From the NCBI GenBank assembly GCA_035911095.1, contig JAMHWF010000089.1, positions 1 to 64,000 on the forward strand: DNA of 64,000 nucleotides. Reading direction: 5' to 3'. Source of the stretch: JAMHWF01 sp035911095 (GTDB lineage Bacteria; Pseudomonadota; Gammaproteobacteria; Burkholderiales; Burkholderiaceae_C). A program made the translations under genes and the position numbers. The notes under the pieces were generated by a model that was given only the letters and a program-made list of their open reading frames with translations, was not told where the DNA came from and searched no databases. This document shows, in pieces, positions 51,483 through 60,658 of this stretch; within the stretch, counting starts at the first letter, position 1; every line of letters begins with the position of its first letter.

Positions 51483-53035
51483 TCGAGCGCGGCGCCTTCG
51501 CGGACGGCGCCGAGCCGGAACTGCGAGATCGCCGAGACGAGTTGCGCGGCCTGGTGCTTCAGGCTCTCGGCGGCGGCCGCGCTCTGCTCGACCAGGGCCG
51601 CGTTCTGCTGCGTCGAATGGTCCATCTGGCGCACCGCCTCGTCGACGAGGGAGGTGCCGGCGCTCTGCTCGGCGCTGGCGCTGCTGATCTCGCCGATGAT
51701 CGTCGAGACGCGGCCGATCGCCTCGACGATCTCGTGCATCGTCGCGCCCGCGCGGTCGACCTGCCGCGTGCCTTCGTCGACCCGCGTCACGCTGGCCTGG
51801 ATCAGCGCCTTGATCTCCTTGGCGGCCTCGGCGCTGCGCTGGGCCAGGTTGCGGACCTCGCCGGCGACGACGGCGAAGCCGCGGCCCTGTTCACCCGCCC
51901 GCGCCGCCTCGACGGCCGCGTTCAGGGCGAGGATGTTGGTCTGGAAGGCGATGGCGTCGATCACGCCGGTGATGTCGGCGATGCGGCGCGAGCTCTCGTT
52001 GATGCCCTTCATCGTCTGCACCACCTCGTCGACGGCCTGCCCGCCCTGGCTGGCGATGCCGCTGGCGCCGCGCGCGAGCTCGTCGGCGCTGCGCGCGTTG
52101 TCGGCATTGCGCTGCACCGTCGCGCTGAGCTGCTGCATCGAGGCCGCGGTCTGCATCAGCGAGCCGGCCTGTTGCTCGGTGCGCGTGCTGAGGTCGTGAT
52201 TGCCGGCGGAGATCTCGGCGCTGGCGCCGGCCACCGTCTCGGCGTTCTGCCGCACGCCGTGCACCATGGCCGCCAGGCCCTCCTGCAGGCGGGCGAGCGA
52301 CTCGAGCAGGCGGACGGTCTCGGCATTGCCCTGGGGTCTGACGCGCACGCCGAGGTCGCCACCGGCGATGCGCTCGCCGACCTCGACGGCGTGCTGCAGC
52401 GGCCGCGTGATACGCCGCGTCAGCGCTGGTGCGCAGACCGCCAGCAGGGCCAGCGCCCCGAGCAGCGCGAGAGCGATCGACCATTGCGTGCGGCGGGCCG
52501 CGTCGGTCGCGGCGTCGCCCAGCGCCCCGGCGTGCGCCTCGATCGCGTCGCCCAGGCCTTCCATCGCCGTTTCGAGCGCTTCGAAGCTGCGGGCGAAGGC
52601 CGGCATCAGCGCCAGTGCCGACGCGGCGTCGCGGCGTGCGGCCGTCTGCACCTCGCGCGCGGCGGCGCCGTACTGCTCGATCAGCGGCAGGGCGGCGTCG
52701 AGCGGCTGGCGCAGCGTCTCGGGCAGCGGCTGCGCCTTGAGGCTCTGGATCGACGCGTCGAAGCGTGCGCGGTGCTCGTCCAGGCTCTTGCCTGCCTCGT
52801 CGAGCGAGCGGGCGTCGCGCAGCTGCGCGCCGAGCACCGCAGCCATCACGTCGCCCCGGATGGCGTCGTGCATCATGTCGCCGTCCATGCTGGCGCGCAC
52901 GGATTGCGTGGCCGTGACCATGTGGTCCAGCGCCGCCGCTTGCTGCCCCGCCGAGAGCAGCCCGATGCCGCCGACGAGCAGCGCCGACAGCGCGCCGACG
53001 AGGCCGAAGCCGAAGATCTGGGTACGCAACTTCAT
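51479..53035 (-). CDS. Methyl-accepting chemotaxis protein
   Basis: The product is 518 aa. A membrane segment lies at about 8-30, a four-helix periplasmic sensor at 31-185 and a second membrane segment at about 186-208. A HAMP domain follows (RRITRPLQHAVEVGERIAGG). The signalling domain has the conserved hairpin tip EQGRGFAVVAGEVRNLAQRS. No C-terminal NWETF pentapeptide is present. It is translationally coupled to an OprB porin gene, suggesting that the receptor and the porin serve the same nutrient. Confidence 0.92.
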   Translation of the reverse strand: MKLRTQIFGFGLVGALSALLVGGIGLLSAGQQAAALDHMVTATQSVRASMDGDMMHDAIRGDVMAAVLGAQLRDARSLDEAGKSLDEHRARFDASIQSLKAQPLPETLRQPLDAALPLIEQYGAAAREVQTAARRDAASALALMPAFARSFEALETAMEGLGDAIEAHAGALGDAATDAARRTQWSIALALLGALALLAVCAPALTRRITRPLQHAVEVGERIAGGDLGVRVRPQGNAETVRLLESLARLQEGLAAMVHGVRQNAETVAGASAEISAGNHDLSTRTEQQAGSLMQTAASMQQLSATVQRNADNARSADELARGASGIASQGGQAVDEVVQTMKGINESSRRIADITGVIDAIAFQTNILALNAAVEAARAGEQGRGFAVVAGEVRNLAQRSAEAAKEIKALIQASVTRVDEGTRQVDRAGATMHEIVEAIGRVSTIIGEISSASAEQSAGTSLVDEAVRQMDHSTQQNAALVEQSAAAAESLKHQAAQLVSAISQFRLGAVREGAALE

Positions 53036-53209
53036 CGAACGGCCCCTCCCCGGGCGTCATGCAGGGCCCGGCGACAGGTTCCGGCGCTTCGGCCGATGGG
53101 TCCTCAGCTGACTTCGACCGGGCGCGCCGCCGGCTTGAGCCGCCACCCGGCCACTTCCGGCCTCAAGCGGCCAACAAGTGCCGGTCCTGCCGGCTGACAC
53201 AATCGCCGC

Positions 53210-54553
53210 ATGCCTGCCGAATCGCTTCCGCTCGACCTCGAGGATGCGCCGCCTGCTCCGCTTGCCGAACGCTTGCGGCCGGCGACGCTGGCGCAGGTGA
53301 TCGGCCAGCCGCAGCTGCTCGGGCCCGGCAAGCCGCTGGCCGTCGCCTTCGCCTCGGGCCGCCTGCACTCGATGATCCTGTGGGGCCCGCCGGGTGTCGG
53401 CAAGACGACGTTGGCGCGCCTGGTGGCGCAGGGGTTCGACGCCGAGTTCATCGCGATCTCCGCGGTGCTGGGCGGCGTGAAGGACATCCGCGAGGCGGTC
53501 GAGCGGGCGCAGGCGGCGCGCACCCGCGGGCGGCGCACGGTGGTCTTCGTCGACGAGGTCCACCGCTTCAACAAGGCGCAGCAGGACGCCTTCCTGCCGC
53601 ATGTCGAATCGGGGCTGTTCATCTTCATCGGCGCGACGACCGAGAACCCGTCGTTCGAGGTGAACTCGGCGCTGCTGTCGCGCGCGACGGTGCATGTGCT
53701 CGTGCCGCTGCGCGACGTGGACATGCACGAGCTGATCGCACGCGCGCAGACGCTGCTCGGTGCGCCGCCGCTCAGCGATGGGGCGCGCGACCGGCTCGTC
53801 GGCTACGCGGACGGCGACGCGCGGCGCCTGCTCAACGCCTACGAAAACCTCGTCGCCGGCGCACCGGCCCGCGCGACCCTCGACGAGTCCGACCTCGAGC
53901 GCGCGCTGGGCGAGCAACTGCGCCGCTACGACAAAGGCGGCGACCAGTTCTACGACACGATTTCCGCGCTGCACAAGGCGGTGCGCGGCAGCGACCCGGA
54001 CGCGGCGCTCTACTGGTTCGTGCGCATGCTCGACGGCGGCGTCGACCCGCGCTACGCGTCACGTCGCCTGGTGCGCATGGCCAGCGAAGACATCGGCCTG
54101 GCCGACCCGCGCGCGTTGCGCCTGGTGCTCGACGCTGCCGAGACCTACGAGCGCCTGGGCTCGCCCGAGGGCGAGCTGGCGCTGGCCCAGGCGGTGGTCT
54201 ACCTGGCCGTGGCGCCGAAGTCGAACGCGGTCTACGTCGCCTACAAGGCGGCCCGGGCGCTGGTTGCCGGCGACGGCTCGCGCCCGGTGCCGCTGCACCT
54301 GCGCAACGCGCCGACGAAGCTGATGAAGGCGCTCGACCATGGGCGCGGCTACCGCTACGCCCACGACGAACCAGATGCCTTTGCCGCCGGCGAGAGCTAC
54401 TGGCCGGACGGGCTCGACCCGCCGCACCTCTACGAGCCGACCCCGCGCGGCCTGGAAATCCGCATCGGCGAGAAGCTGGCCGAGCTGCGCCGCCGCAACG
54501 TGGCGGCGCGCGGCGTCGACCCCTCCGGCCCAGGTTCCGACGGTCAGGTCTGA
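53210..54553 (+). CDS. rarA: Replication-associated recombination protein A (AAA+ ATPase, MgsA)
   Basis: The product is 447 aa. PLAERLRPATLAQVIGQPQL opens the AAA+ domain; Walker A is GPPGVGKTTLARL, Walker B FVDEVHRFNKAQQD and sensor 1 IGATTENPSFEVNSALLSR. The C-terminal tetramerisation region includes DPDAALYWFVRMLDGG. It acts at stalled replication forks. CACAAT ends six bases before the ATG and there is no Shine-Dalgarno. Confidence 0.95.
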   Translation: MPAESLPLDLEDAPPAPLAERLRPATLAQVIGQPQLLGPGKPLAVAFASGRLHSMILWGPPGVGKTTLARLVAQGFDAEFIAISAVLGGVKDIREAVERAQAARTRGRRTVVFVDEVHRFNKAQQDAFLPHVESGLFIFIGATTENPSFEVNSALLSRATVHVLVPLRDVDMHELIARAQTLLGAPPLSDGARDRLVGYADGDARRLLNAYENLVAGAPARATLDESDLERALGEQLRRYDKGGDQFYDTISALHKAVRGSDPDAALYWFVRMLDGGVDPRYASRRLVRMASEDIGLADPRALRLVLDAAETYERLGSPEGELALAQAVVYLAVAPKSNAVYVAYKAARALVAGDGSRPVPLHLRNAPTKLMKALDHGRGYRYAHDEPDAFAAGESYWPDGLDPPHLYEPTPRGLEIRIGEKLAELRRRNVAARGVDPSGPGSDGQV

Positions 54554-54801
54554 GCCCGTCGCCCCGGTGGCCGCACCGGGCGGCATCAGGGAGAGTCCGG
54601 GGCAAGACGGGAAAAGCGGCCCCTACAATCCGCCGCGCTCACCGTCGGCAAGCCGGAAACGGACGCAAGTCGGCCAAAGCATGGCGCGTTTCTTGCCACC
54701 AGCGGGAAACGCCGGGAAAGACTGACCCATACGAACGGTCAGCAGGTTTTCGGGGCACCACCCCGAGGTCCGGGCTGCGCAGGAACGGGAGAGATCCGCA
54801 G
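54554..54801 (+). promoter_or_regulatory. Upstream region of the liv operon with inverted repeats
   Basis: These 248 bases lie between rarA and livH. TGACC-N9-GGTCA (54723-54741) is an inverted repeat that could bind a regulator, and CGGGG-CACCA-CCCCG follows nearby. GGGAGAG lies near the livH ATG as a ribosome site. No convincing -35/-10 pair was found. Confidence 0.35.
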
Positions 54802-55725
54802 ATGGATATATTCGTCCAACAGATCATCAATGGTCTGGTGCTGGGCAGTGTCTACGCGCTCGTCGCGCTGGGCTACACGATGGTCTACGGGATCATCAAC
54901 CTCATCAACTTCGCCCACGGCGAGGTCCTGATGGTCGGGGCGCTGACGAGCTGGACGGTCGTCACCTTCCTTGCCGATTCCGGCCTGCCCGGATGGCTGC
55001 TGCTGCTGATCTCGCTGATCGCCGCGATCGTCGTCTGTGCGGCGCTGAACTTCACGATCGAGAAAGTCGCCTACCGGCCGCTGCGCAACGCGCCGCGCCT
55101 GGCGCCGCTGATCACCGCGATGGGCATGAGCCTGCTGTTGCAGACGCTGGCGATGATCATCTGGAAGCCGAACTACAAGCCCTATCCGATCCTGCTGCCG
55201 AGCGAGCCCTACGACGTCTTCGGCGCCGTCATCAACACCACGCAGATCCTGATCCTCGTCACCACCGCGATCGCGCTGGCGGCCCTGATGTTCCTGGTCA
55301 ACAAGACCAAGCTCGGCCGCGCGATGCGCGCCACCGCCGAGAACCCGCGAGTGGCCGGGCTGATGGGCGTGCGACCGGACATGGTGATCTCGGCGACCTT
55401 CATCATCGGTGCCGCGCTGGCGGCGCTGGCGGGCGTGATGTACGCCGCCAACTACGGCTCGGTGCAGCACACGATGGGCTTCCTGCCCGGCCTCAAGGCC
55501 TTCACCGCCGCAGTGTTCGGCGGCATCGGCAACCTGGCCGGCGCGATGGTCGGCGGGGTGCTGCTGGGCCTGATCGAGTCGCTCGGCGCCGGCTACATCG
55601 GCGCGCTGACCGGCGGCGTGCTGGGGAGCCACTACCAGGACATCTTCGCCTTCATCGTGTTGATCCTCGTGCTGACGCTGCGGCCCCAGGGGCTGCTCGG
55701 CGAACGCGTGGCGGACCGGGCCTGA
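54802..55725 (+). CDS. livH: Branched-chain amino acid ABC transporter permease LivH
   Basis: The product is 307 aa with eight or nine membrane helices. GLVLGSVYALVALGYTMVYG and NLINFAHGEVLMVGA are the family start; the permease coupling region is around GRAMRATAENPRVAGLMGV. It is the first of four transport genes in order H-M-G-F. The periplasmic binding protein (livK) is not in the window, so it must be supplied from elsewhere. Confidence 0.93.
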   Translation: MDIFVQQIINGLVLGSVYALVALGYTMVYGIINLINFAHGEVLMVGALTSWTVVTFLADSGLPGWLLLLISLIAAIVVCAALNFTIEKVAYRPLRNAPRLAPLITAMGMSLLLQTLAMIIWKPNYKPYPILLPSEPYDVFGAVINTTQILILVTTAIALAALMFLVNKTKLGRAMRATAENPRVAGLMGVRPDMVISATFIIGAALAALAGVMYAANYGSVQHTMGFLPGLKAFTAAVFGGIGNLAGAMVGGVLLGLIESLGAGYIGALTGGVLGSHYQDIFAFIVLILVLTLRPQGLLGERVADRA

Positions 55726-55737
55726 GCGGGGGTGACC

Positions 55738-56823
55738 ATGGATCGCAAGCTGCTCACCTTCCTGCTCGCTGCCGTCGGGCTGCTGCTCGTGCCGCTGTTT
55801 GCCCAGCAGTTCGGCAACGCCTGGGTCCGGATCCTCGACATCGCGATGCTCTACGTGCTGCTGGCGCTGGGGCTCAACATCGTCGTCGGCTACGCCGGGC
55901 TGCTCGACCTGGGCTACGTCGCCTTCTACGCGGTCGGCGCCTACATGTTCGCGCTGCTCAGCAGCCCGCACCTGTCGGACACCTTCGAGGCCTTCAAGGC
56001 GGCCTTCCCGCAGGGGTTGCACTTCCCGATCTGGGCCGTCATCCCGCTCGGCGCCGGGCTGGCGGCGATCGCCGGGCTGATCCTCGGCGCGCCGGTGCTG
56101 CGCCTGCGCGGAGACTACCTGGCGATCGTCACGCTCGGCTTCGGCGAGATCATCCGGGTGTTCCTGAACAACCTCGACCACCCGGTCAACATCACGAACG
56201 GCCCGAAGGGCATCTCGCAGATCGACTCGGTGCACGTGTTCGGCCTCGACCTCGGCAGCACGCTCGACCTCGGCTTCATCAAGCTGCCCTCGGTGACGCT
56301 GTACTACTACCTGTTCCTGGCACTGGTGGTGGTGAGCGTGATCATCTGCTACCGCCTCGAGCGCTCCCGCATCGGGCGTGCCTGGATGGCGATGCGCGAG
56401 GACGAGATCGCGGCCCGCGCGATGGGCATCAACATCCGCAACATGAAGCTGCTCGCCTTCGCGATGGGCGCGACCTTCGGCGGCGTCGCCGGCGTGATGT
56501 TCGCGACCTTCCAGGGCTTCGTCTCGCCCGAGTCCTTCGCGCTGCAGGAGTCGATCATGATCGTCGCGATGGTCGTGCTCGGCGGCCTCGGCCACATCCC
56601 CGGTGTGATCCTCGGCGCGCTGCTGCTGGCCGCGCTGCCCGAGGTGTTGCGCTACGTCGCGGCGCCGCTGCAGGGCATGACCGGCGGGCGGCTCGACGCG
56701 TCGATCCTGCGCCAGCTGCTGATCGCGCTGGCCATGATCTGCATCATGCTGGCGCGCCCGCGCGGTCTCTGGCCGTCGCCCGAACACGGCAAGGCGGCGC
56801 CGGTGCCGGTGCCGGTCAAGTGA
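55738..56823 (+). CDS. livM: Branched-chain amino acid ABC transporter permease LivM
   Basis: The product is 361 aa. ALGLNIVVGYAGLLDLGYVA and LRLRGDYLAIVTLGFGEIIR are LivM signatures, and GRAWMAMREDEIAARAMGIN is the coupling loop contacting the ATPases. It starts 13 bases after livH. Confidence 0.93.
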   Translation: MDRKLLTFLLAAVGLLLVPLFAQQFGNAWVRILDIAMLYVLLALGLNIVVGYAGLLDLGYVAFYAVGAYMFALLSSPHLSDTFEAFKAAFPQGLHFPIWAVIPLGAGLAAIAGLILGAPVLRLRGDYLAIVTLGFGEIIRVFLNNLDHPVNITNGPKGISQIDSVHVFGLDLGSTLDLGFIKLPSVTLYYYLFLALVVVSVIICYRLERSRIGRAWMAMREDEIAARAMGINIRNMKLLAFAMGATFGGVAGVMFATFQGFVSPESFALQESIMIVAMVVLGGLGHIPGVILGALLLAALPEVLRYVAAPLQGMTGGRLDASILRQLLIALAMICIMLARPRGLWPSPEHGKAAPVPVPVK

Positions 56824-56837
56824 AGGCGGAGGCGACC

Positions 56838-57614
56838 ATGAGCACTCCGATCCTCCGCGTGGCGGGCGTCTCCAAGCGATTCGGCGGCCTGCAGGCGCTG
56901 TCGGATGTCGGCATCACGATCAACGCGGGTCAGGTCTATGGGCTGATCGGCCCCAACGGCGCCGGCAAGACCACCTTCTTCAATGTGATCACGGGGCTGT
57001 ACACGCCCGACAGCGGCAGCTTCGAGCTCGGCGGCGAACCTTATCGGCCCACCGCGGTGCACCAGGTGGCGCGTGCCGGCATCGCCCGCACCTTCCAGAA
57101 CATCCGACTGTTCGCCGACATGACGGCGCTCGAGAACGTGATGGTCGGGCGCCATGTGCGCACGCGCTCGGGCCTGGTCGGCGCGGTGTTCCGCACGCCG
57201 GGCTTCAAGGCCGAGGAGGCGGCGATCACCGAGCGCGCGGGAGAACTGCTCGACTACGTCGGGATCGGCCGCTACGCGGAGTTCAAGGCGCGCACGCTAA
57301 GCTACGGTGACCAGCGGCGCCTCGAGATTGCTCGCGCGCTGGCCACCGAACCGAAGCTGATCGCGCTCGACGAGCCGGCGGCGGGCATGAACGCGACCGA
57401 GAAGGTCGTGCTGCGCGAACTGATCGACCGCATCCGCAAGGACGGTCGCACGATCCTGCTGATCGAGCACGACGTGAAGCTCGTGATGGGCCTGTGCGAC
57501 CGCGTTTCGGTGCTCGACTACGGCAAGCAGATCGCCGAAGGCTCGCCGGCGGACGTGCAGCGCAACGAAAAGGTCATCGAGGCCTATCTCGGCGCCGGAC
57601 ATGCGGCGCATTGA
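56838..57614 (+). CDS. livG: Branched-chain amino acid ABC transporter ATPase LivG
   Basis: The product is 258 aa. Walker A is GPNGAGKTTFFN, the signature is the modified LSYGDQRRLEIARAL, and Walker B is LIALDEPAAGMN. ARTFQNIRLFADMTALENVM is the Q-loop region. It starts 14 bases after livM. Confidence 0.94.
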   Translation: MSTPILRVAGVSKRFGGLQALSDVGITINAGQVYGLIGPNGAGKTTFFNVITGLYTPDSGSFELGGEPYRPTAVHQVARAGIARTFQNIRLFADMTALENVMVGRHVRTRSGLVGAVFRTPGFKAEEAAITERAGELLDYVGIGRYAEFKARTLSYGDQRRLEIARALATEPKLIALDEPAAGMNATEKVVLRELIDRIRKDGRTILLIEHDVKLVMGLCDRVSVLDYGKQIAEGSPADVQRNEKVIEAYLGAGHAAH

Positions 57615-57629
57615 AGGGTCGACGACGCG

Positions 57630-58343
57630 ATGACCACCACCATGCTCGAGGTTTCCGGCCTGCGCGTCGCCTACGGCGGCATCCAGGCTGTCAAAGGCGT
57701 GTCCTTCGACGTGAAGGAAGGCGAACTCGTAAGCCTGATCGGTGCCAACGGCGCCGGCAAGACGACGACGCTGAAGGCGATCACCGGGCTGCAGCCGGTG
57801 GCCGACGGCGAGATCCGCTTCCTCGGCCGCAGCTTGCGCGGGCAGGGGCCGTGGGACCTAGTCAAGCAAGGGCTCGTCATGGTGCCGGAGGGGCGCGGCG
57901 TGTTCGCGCGCATGACCATCACCGAGAACCTGCAGATGGGCGCCTTCGTGCGCAACGATGCCGAGATCGGCGCCGACATCGAGCGCGTGTTCGACATCTT
58001 TCCGCGCCTGAAGGAGCGTCGCAACCAGCTCGCCGGCACGATGAGCGGCGGCGAGCAGCAGATGCTGGCGATGGGGCGTGCGCTGATGGCGCGTCCGAAG
58101 CTGCTGCTGCTTGACGAGCCCTCGATGGGCCTGTCGCCGATCATGGTCGACAAGATCTTCGAGGTCGTGAACGACATCCACGGCCGCGGCGTCACCGTGT
58201 TGCTCGTCGAGCAGAACGCAAGCCGGGCCTTGCAGCTGGCCACTCGCGGCTACGTGATGGACTCCGGCGAGATGACGATGAGCGGCCCTGCAGCGAGCCT
58301 ACTGAACGATCCGAAGGTGCGCGCGGCCTACCTGGGCGAGTGA
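57630..58343 (+). CDS. livF: Branched-chain amino acid ABC transporter ATPase LivF
   Basis: The product is 237 aa. Walker A is GANGAGKTTTLK, the signature MSGGEQQMLAMGRAL and Walker B LLLLDEPSMGLSP. MVPEGRGVFARMTITENLQM is typical of LivF. It ends the operon. Confidence 0.95.
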   Translation: MTTTMLEVSGLRVAYGGIQAVKGVSFDVKEGELVSLIGANGAGKTTTLKAITGLQPVADGEIRFLGRSLRGQGPWDLVKQGLVMVPEGRGVFARMTITENLQMGAFVRNDAEIGADIERVFDIFPRLKERRNQLAGTMSGGEQQMLAMGRALMARPKLLLLDEPSMGLSPIMVDKIFEVVNDIHGRGVTVLLVEQNASRALQLATRGYVMDSGEMTMSGPAASLLNDPKVRAAYLGE

Positions 58344-58617
58344 GGGTCGAGCGCCGGATCGTCAACTCCTTCACGTTTCCAGCGCCTGAAGCCGGCCGCG
58401 GCACGCGGTTCGGGGGGCTTTCGATCCCGAGTTCACGGCTTGAGGTAACGACGAGATAACGGATCGTCGCTAAGGTTCGGGCCTTCAGTCATCACGGCAC
58501 TGGCCACGCGGCCAGCGGGGCGGGAGGTTCGGCGGTCTGGGAGGGTCGTCGACGCAAGGTGAATGCTGTGGCGGCCCACAAGGGTCGTCACAGCAGCCGA
58601 GCGATCAGCCCCGATGC
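58344..58617. other. Intergenic region after livF, no confident gene
   Basis: These 274 bases separate livF from the flavoprotein gene, which converges on it. A minus-strand 19-codon frame from ATG 58492 to TGA 58436 (MTEGPNLSDDPLSRRYLKP) is locally lower in GC than its surroundings, but has no binding site or recognised family. No terminator with a T tract was seen. Confidence 0.35.
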
Positions 58618-59655
58618 TCAGGCGCCGTGCTTGTCCGCCTCGGACGTGAAGGCATCGGCGTAGAACGATTCGGCGGGCAGCCGACACTGCGCCACCAGGT
58701 CTCGCTGAGCCGCCTCGACCATCACCGGTGCCCCGCAAGCGTAGACCTCGTGCCCCGAAAGATCGGGCAGGTCTGCGATCAACGCGTGGTGGACGAAGCC
58801 GGTGCGCCCGTTCCAGCCGTCGTCGGCGCGCGGCTCCGAGAGCACCGGCACATAGCGCAACGCCGGTGTGTCGGCAGCCAGGCGTTCGCACCAGTCGTGC
58901 TGGTACAGGTCGGCCCGCGTGCGACAGCCCCAGTACAGCGACACCGGGCGTTCGCTGCGCTTGAAGCGCAGGTGCTCGAGCATCGCCTTGATCGGCGCGA
59001 AGCCGGTGCCGCTGGCCAGCATCACGATCGGTCGCGCCGAGTCCTCGCGCAGGAAAAAGCTGCCGAACGGGCCTTCGAGGCGAAGGATCTCCTTCTCCTT
59101 CATTTCCCCGAAGACATGGTCTGTGAACAGCCCGCCCGGCATGTGTCGGACGTGCAGTTCGATGCCGGGCTGCTCGATCTGCGTGTGCGGGGCGTTGGCC
59201 ATCGAGTAGCTTCGTCGGTTGCCGTCGCGCAGGATGAACTCGACGTACTGCCCCGCGTGGTACTGCAGCCGGTCGTTGGCCGGCAACTGCATCTGCAGGA
59301 TCACGACGTCGGGCGCCGCGCGCTCGATGCGCTTCACGCGGCTCGGCATCTTGCGCAGCGGGAACTCGCCGGCGCCGGCGACCATGCGCGCCTCGACGAC
59401 GAGGTCGGTCTGCGGCGTTGCGCAGCAAGTGAGGATCAGGCCGGCCGCCTCCTCCTGCGGGCTCAGCGCCTTGAGCTGGTGCACGCCGTGGATCACGCGG
59501 CCCTCGAGCAGACGGCTCTTGCAACTGCTGCAGGCGCCATCCTTGCAGCCGTAGGGCAGGCCGATACCTTCGCGGATGGCAGCCGCGAGGATTGGCTCGT
59601 CGCGCTCGACGGTGAAGCTGCGCCCGGCGGGCTGGACGGTGACGGTGAAGCTCAT
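58618..59655 (-). CDS. ascD: Ferredoxin-NAD(P)H reductase-type flavoprotein (CDP-6-deoxy-delta-3,4-glucoseen reductase-like)
   Basis: The product is 345 aa. Residues 1-90 are a plant-type 2Fe-2S ferredoxin with GCKDGACSSCKSR and the fourth cysteine in LTCCATP. The FAD domain has RRSYSMANAPH and the NAD(P)H domain LASGTGFAPIKAMLEHL and VYACGAPVMVEAAQRDL. In Burkholderiales such genes are usually named for AscD, which works with a dehydrase in 3,6-dideoxysugar formation. No partner dehydrase is nearby, so the true electron acceptor is uncertain. Confidence 0.8.
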   Translation of the reverse strand: MSFTVTVQPAGRSFTVERDEPILAAAIREGIGLPYGCKDGACSSCKSRLLEGRVIHGVHQLKALSPQEEAAGLILTCCATPQTDLVVEARMVAGAGEFPLRKMPSRVKRIERAAPDVVILQMQLPANDRLQYHAGQYVEFILRDGNRRSYSMANAPHTQIEQPGIELHVRHMPGGLFTDHVFGEMKEKEILRLEGPFGSFFLREDSARPIVMLASGTGFAPIKAMLEHLRFKRSERPVSLYWGCRTRADLYQHDWCERLAADTPALRYVPVLSEPRADDGWNGRTGFVHHALIADLPDLSGHEVYACGAPVMVEAAQRDLVAQCRLPAESFYADAFTSEADKHGA

Positions 59656-59684
59656 GGCGCGGGCTGTCCTAGACTGGCCCGATT

Positions 59685-60641
59685 GTGCCCCGCCCCACCT
59701 TGTTGATCGTCGGCTGCGGCGATGTCGGCCAGCGCGTGCTGCACCTCGTCTCCGGGCGATGGCGCGTGCTGGCGCTGACGTCCTCGCCCGAGCGCTGCGC
59801 CACACTGCGTGCCCTCGGTGCCACGCCCCTGTTCGGCGACCTCGACGTGCCCGCAACGCTCGGCCGGCTCGGTGGCCTGGCCGATCGGGTGCTGCACCTG
59901 GCGCCTCCACCGGGAGCCGGTGCCTCGGATCCGCGCACGCGCGCACTCGTCGCGGCGCTGGCGCGCGGCGACCATCCGCACACCCTGGTCTACGCGAGCA
60001 CGAGCGGTGTCTATGGCGACGCCGGCGGCGTGCGCTTCGACGAGACGCGCGCCGTGGCCCCGGCGACCGACCGGGCGCGGCGCCGGGTCGATGCCGAGCG
60101 CGTGCTGCGCGCCTTCGGCCGACGCAGCGGCGCCTGCGTCACGATCCTGCGCGTGCCTGGCATCTATGCGCCCGACCGCGCCGGTGGCGACCCACGCGAG
60201 CGCCTGCGCCGCGGCACGCCGGTGCTCGCTGACGAAGACGACGTCTACACGAACCATGTGCATGCGGATGACCTGGCGCGCGCCTGCGTAGCCGCGCTTC
60301 TGCGCGGCCGGCCCCAGCGGATCGTGCACGCGAGCGACGATAGCGAGCTGAAGATGGGCGGGTACTTCGACCTCGCGGCCGACCTGGCCGGTCTGCCGCG
60401 CCCACCGCGGATCGCGCGTGCCCAGGCAGCCTCCGCGCTCAGCCCGGCCACGCTGAGCTTCATGAGCGAGTCGCGCCGTCTGGACAACCGCCGCCTGAAG
60501 CGCGAACTGCGCCTGGTGCTGCGCTGGCCGACGGTGTCGGAGGGCCTTCAATGCTTGCAGTCCGAGCGCTCCGCGCCGGCCCGGGCGGCTGATGCTGCGG
60601 GGCCCGAAACGCCGGGCGTCGTATCCACCCCGGTCCCTTGA
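59685..60641 (+). CDS. Short-chain dehydrogenase/epimerase-like protein (YeeZ-like)
   Basis: The product is 318 aa from GTG 59685. The Rossmann motif is LLIVGCGDVGQRVL, and LVYASTSGVYGD corresponds to the active-site serine region. The usual YxxxK pair is not evident after it (ARRRVDAERVL), so classical SDR catalysis is doubtful. TAGACT lies nine bases before the start. It diverges from the flavoprotein gene. Confidence 0.75.
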   Translation: MPRPTLLIVGCGDVGQRVLHLVSGRWRVLALTSSPERCATLRALGATPLFGDLDVPATLGRLGGLADRVLHLAPPPGAGASDPRTRALVAALARGDHPHTLVYASTSGVYGDAGGVRFDETRAVAPATDRARRRVDAERVLRAFGRRSGACVTILRVPGIYAPDRAGGDPRERLRRGTPVLADEDDVYTNHVHADDLARACVAALLRGRPQRIVHASDDSELKMGGYFDLAADLAGLPRPPRIARAQAASALSPATLSFMSESRRLDNRRLKRELRLVLRWPTVSEGLQCLQSERSAPARAADAAGPETPGVVSTPVP

Positions 60642-60658
60642 GCGGCGCCGCCGACTGA

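Noticed and set aside
58436..58492. 19-codon minus-strand frame after livF as a small gene
   Set aside because: It has no ribosome binding site, no family and sits at the end of a longer shadow frame.
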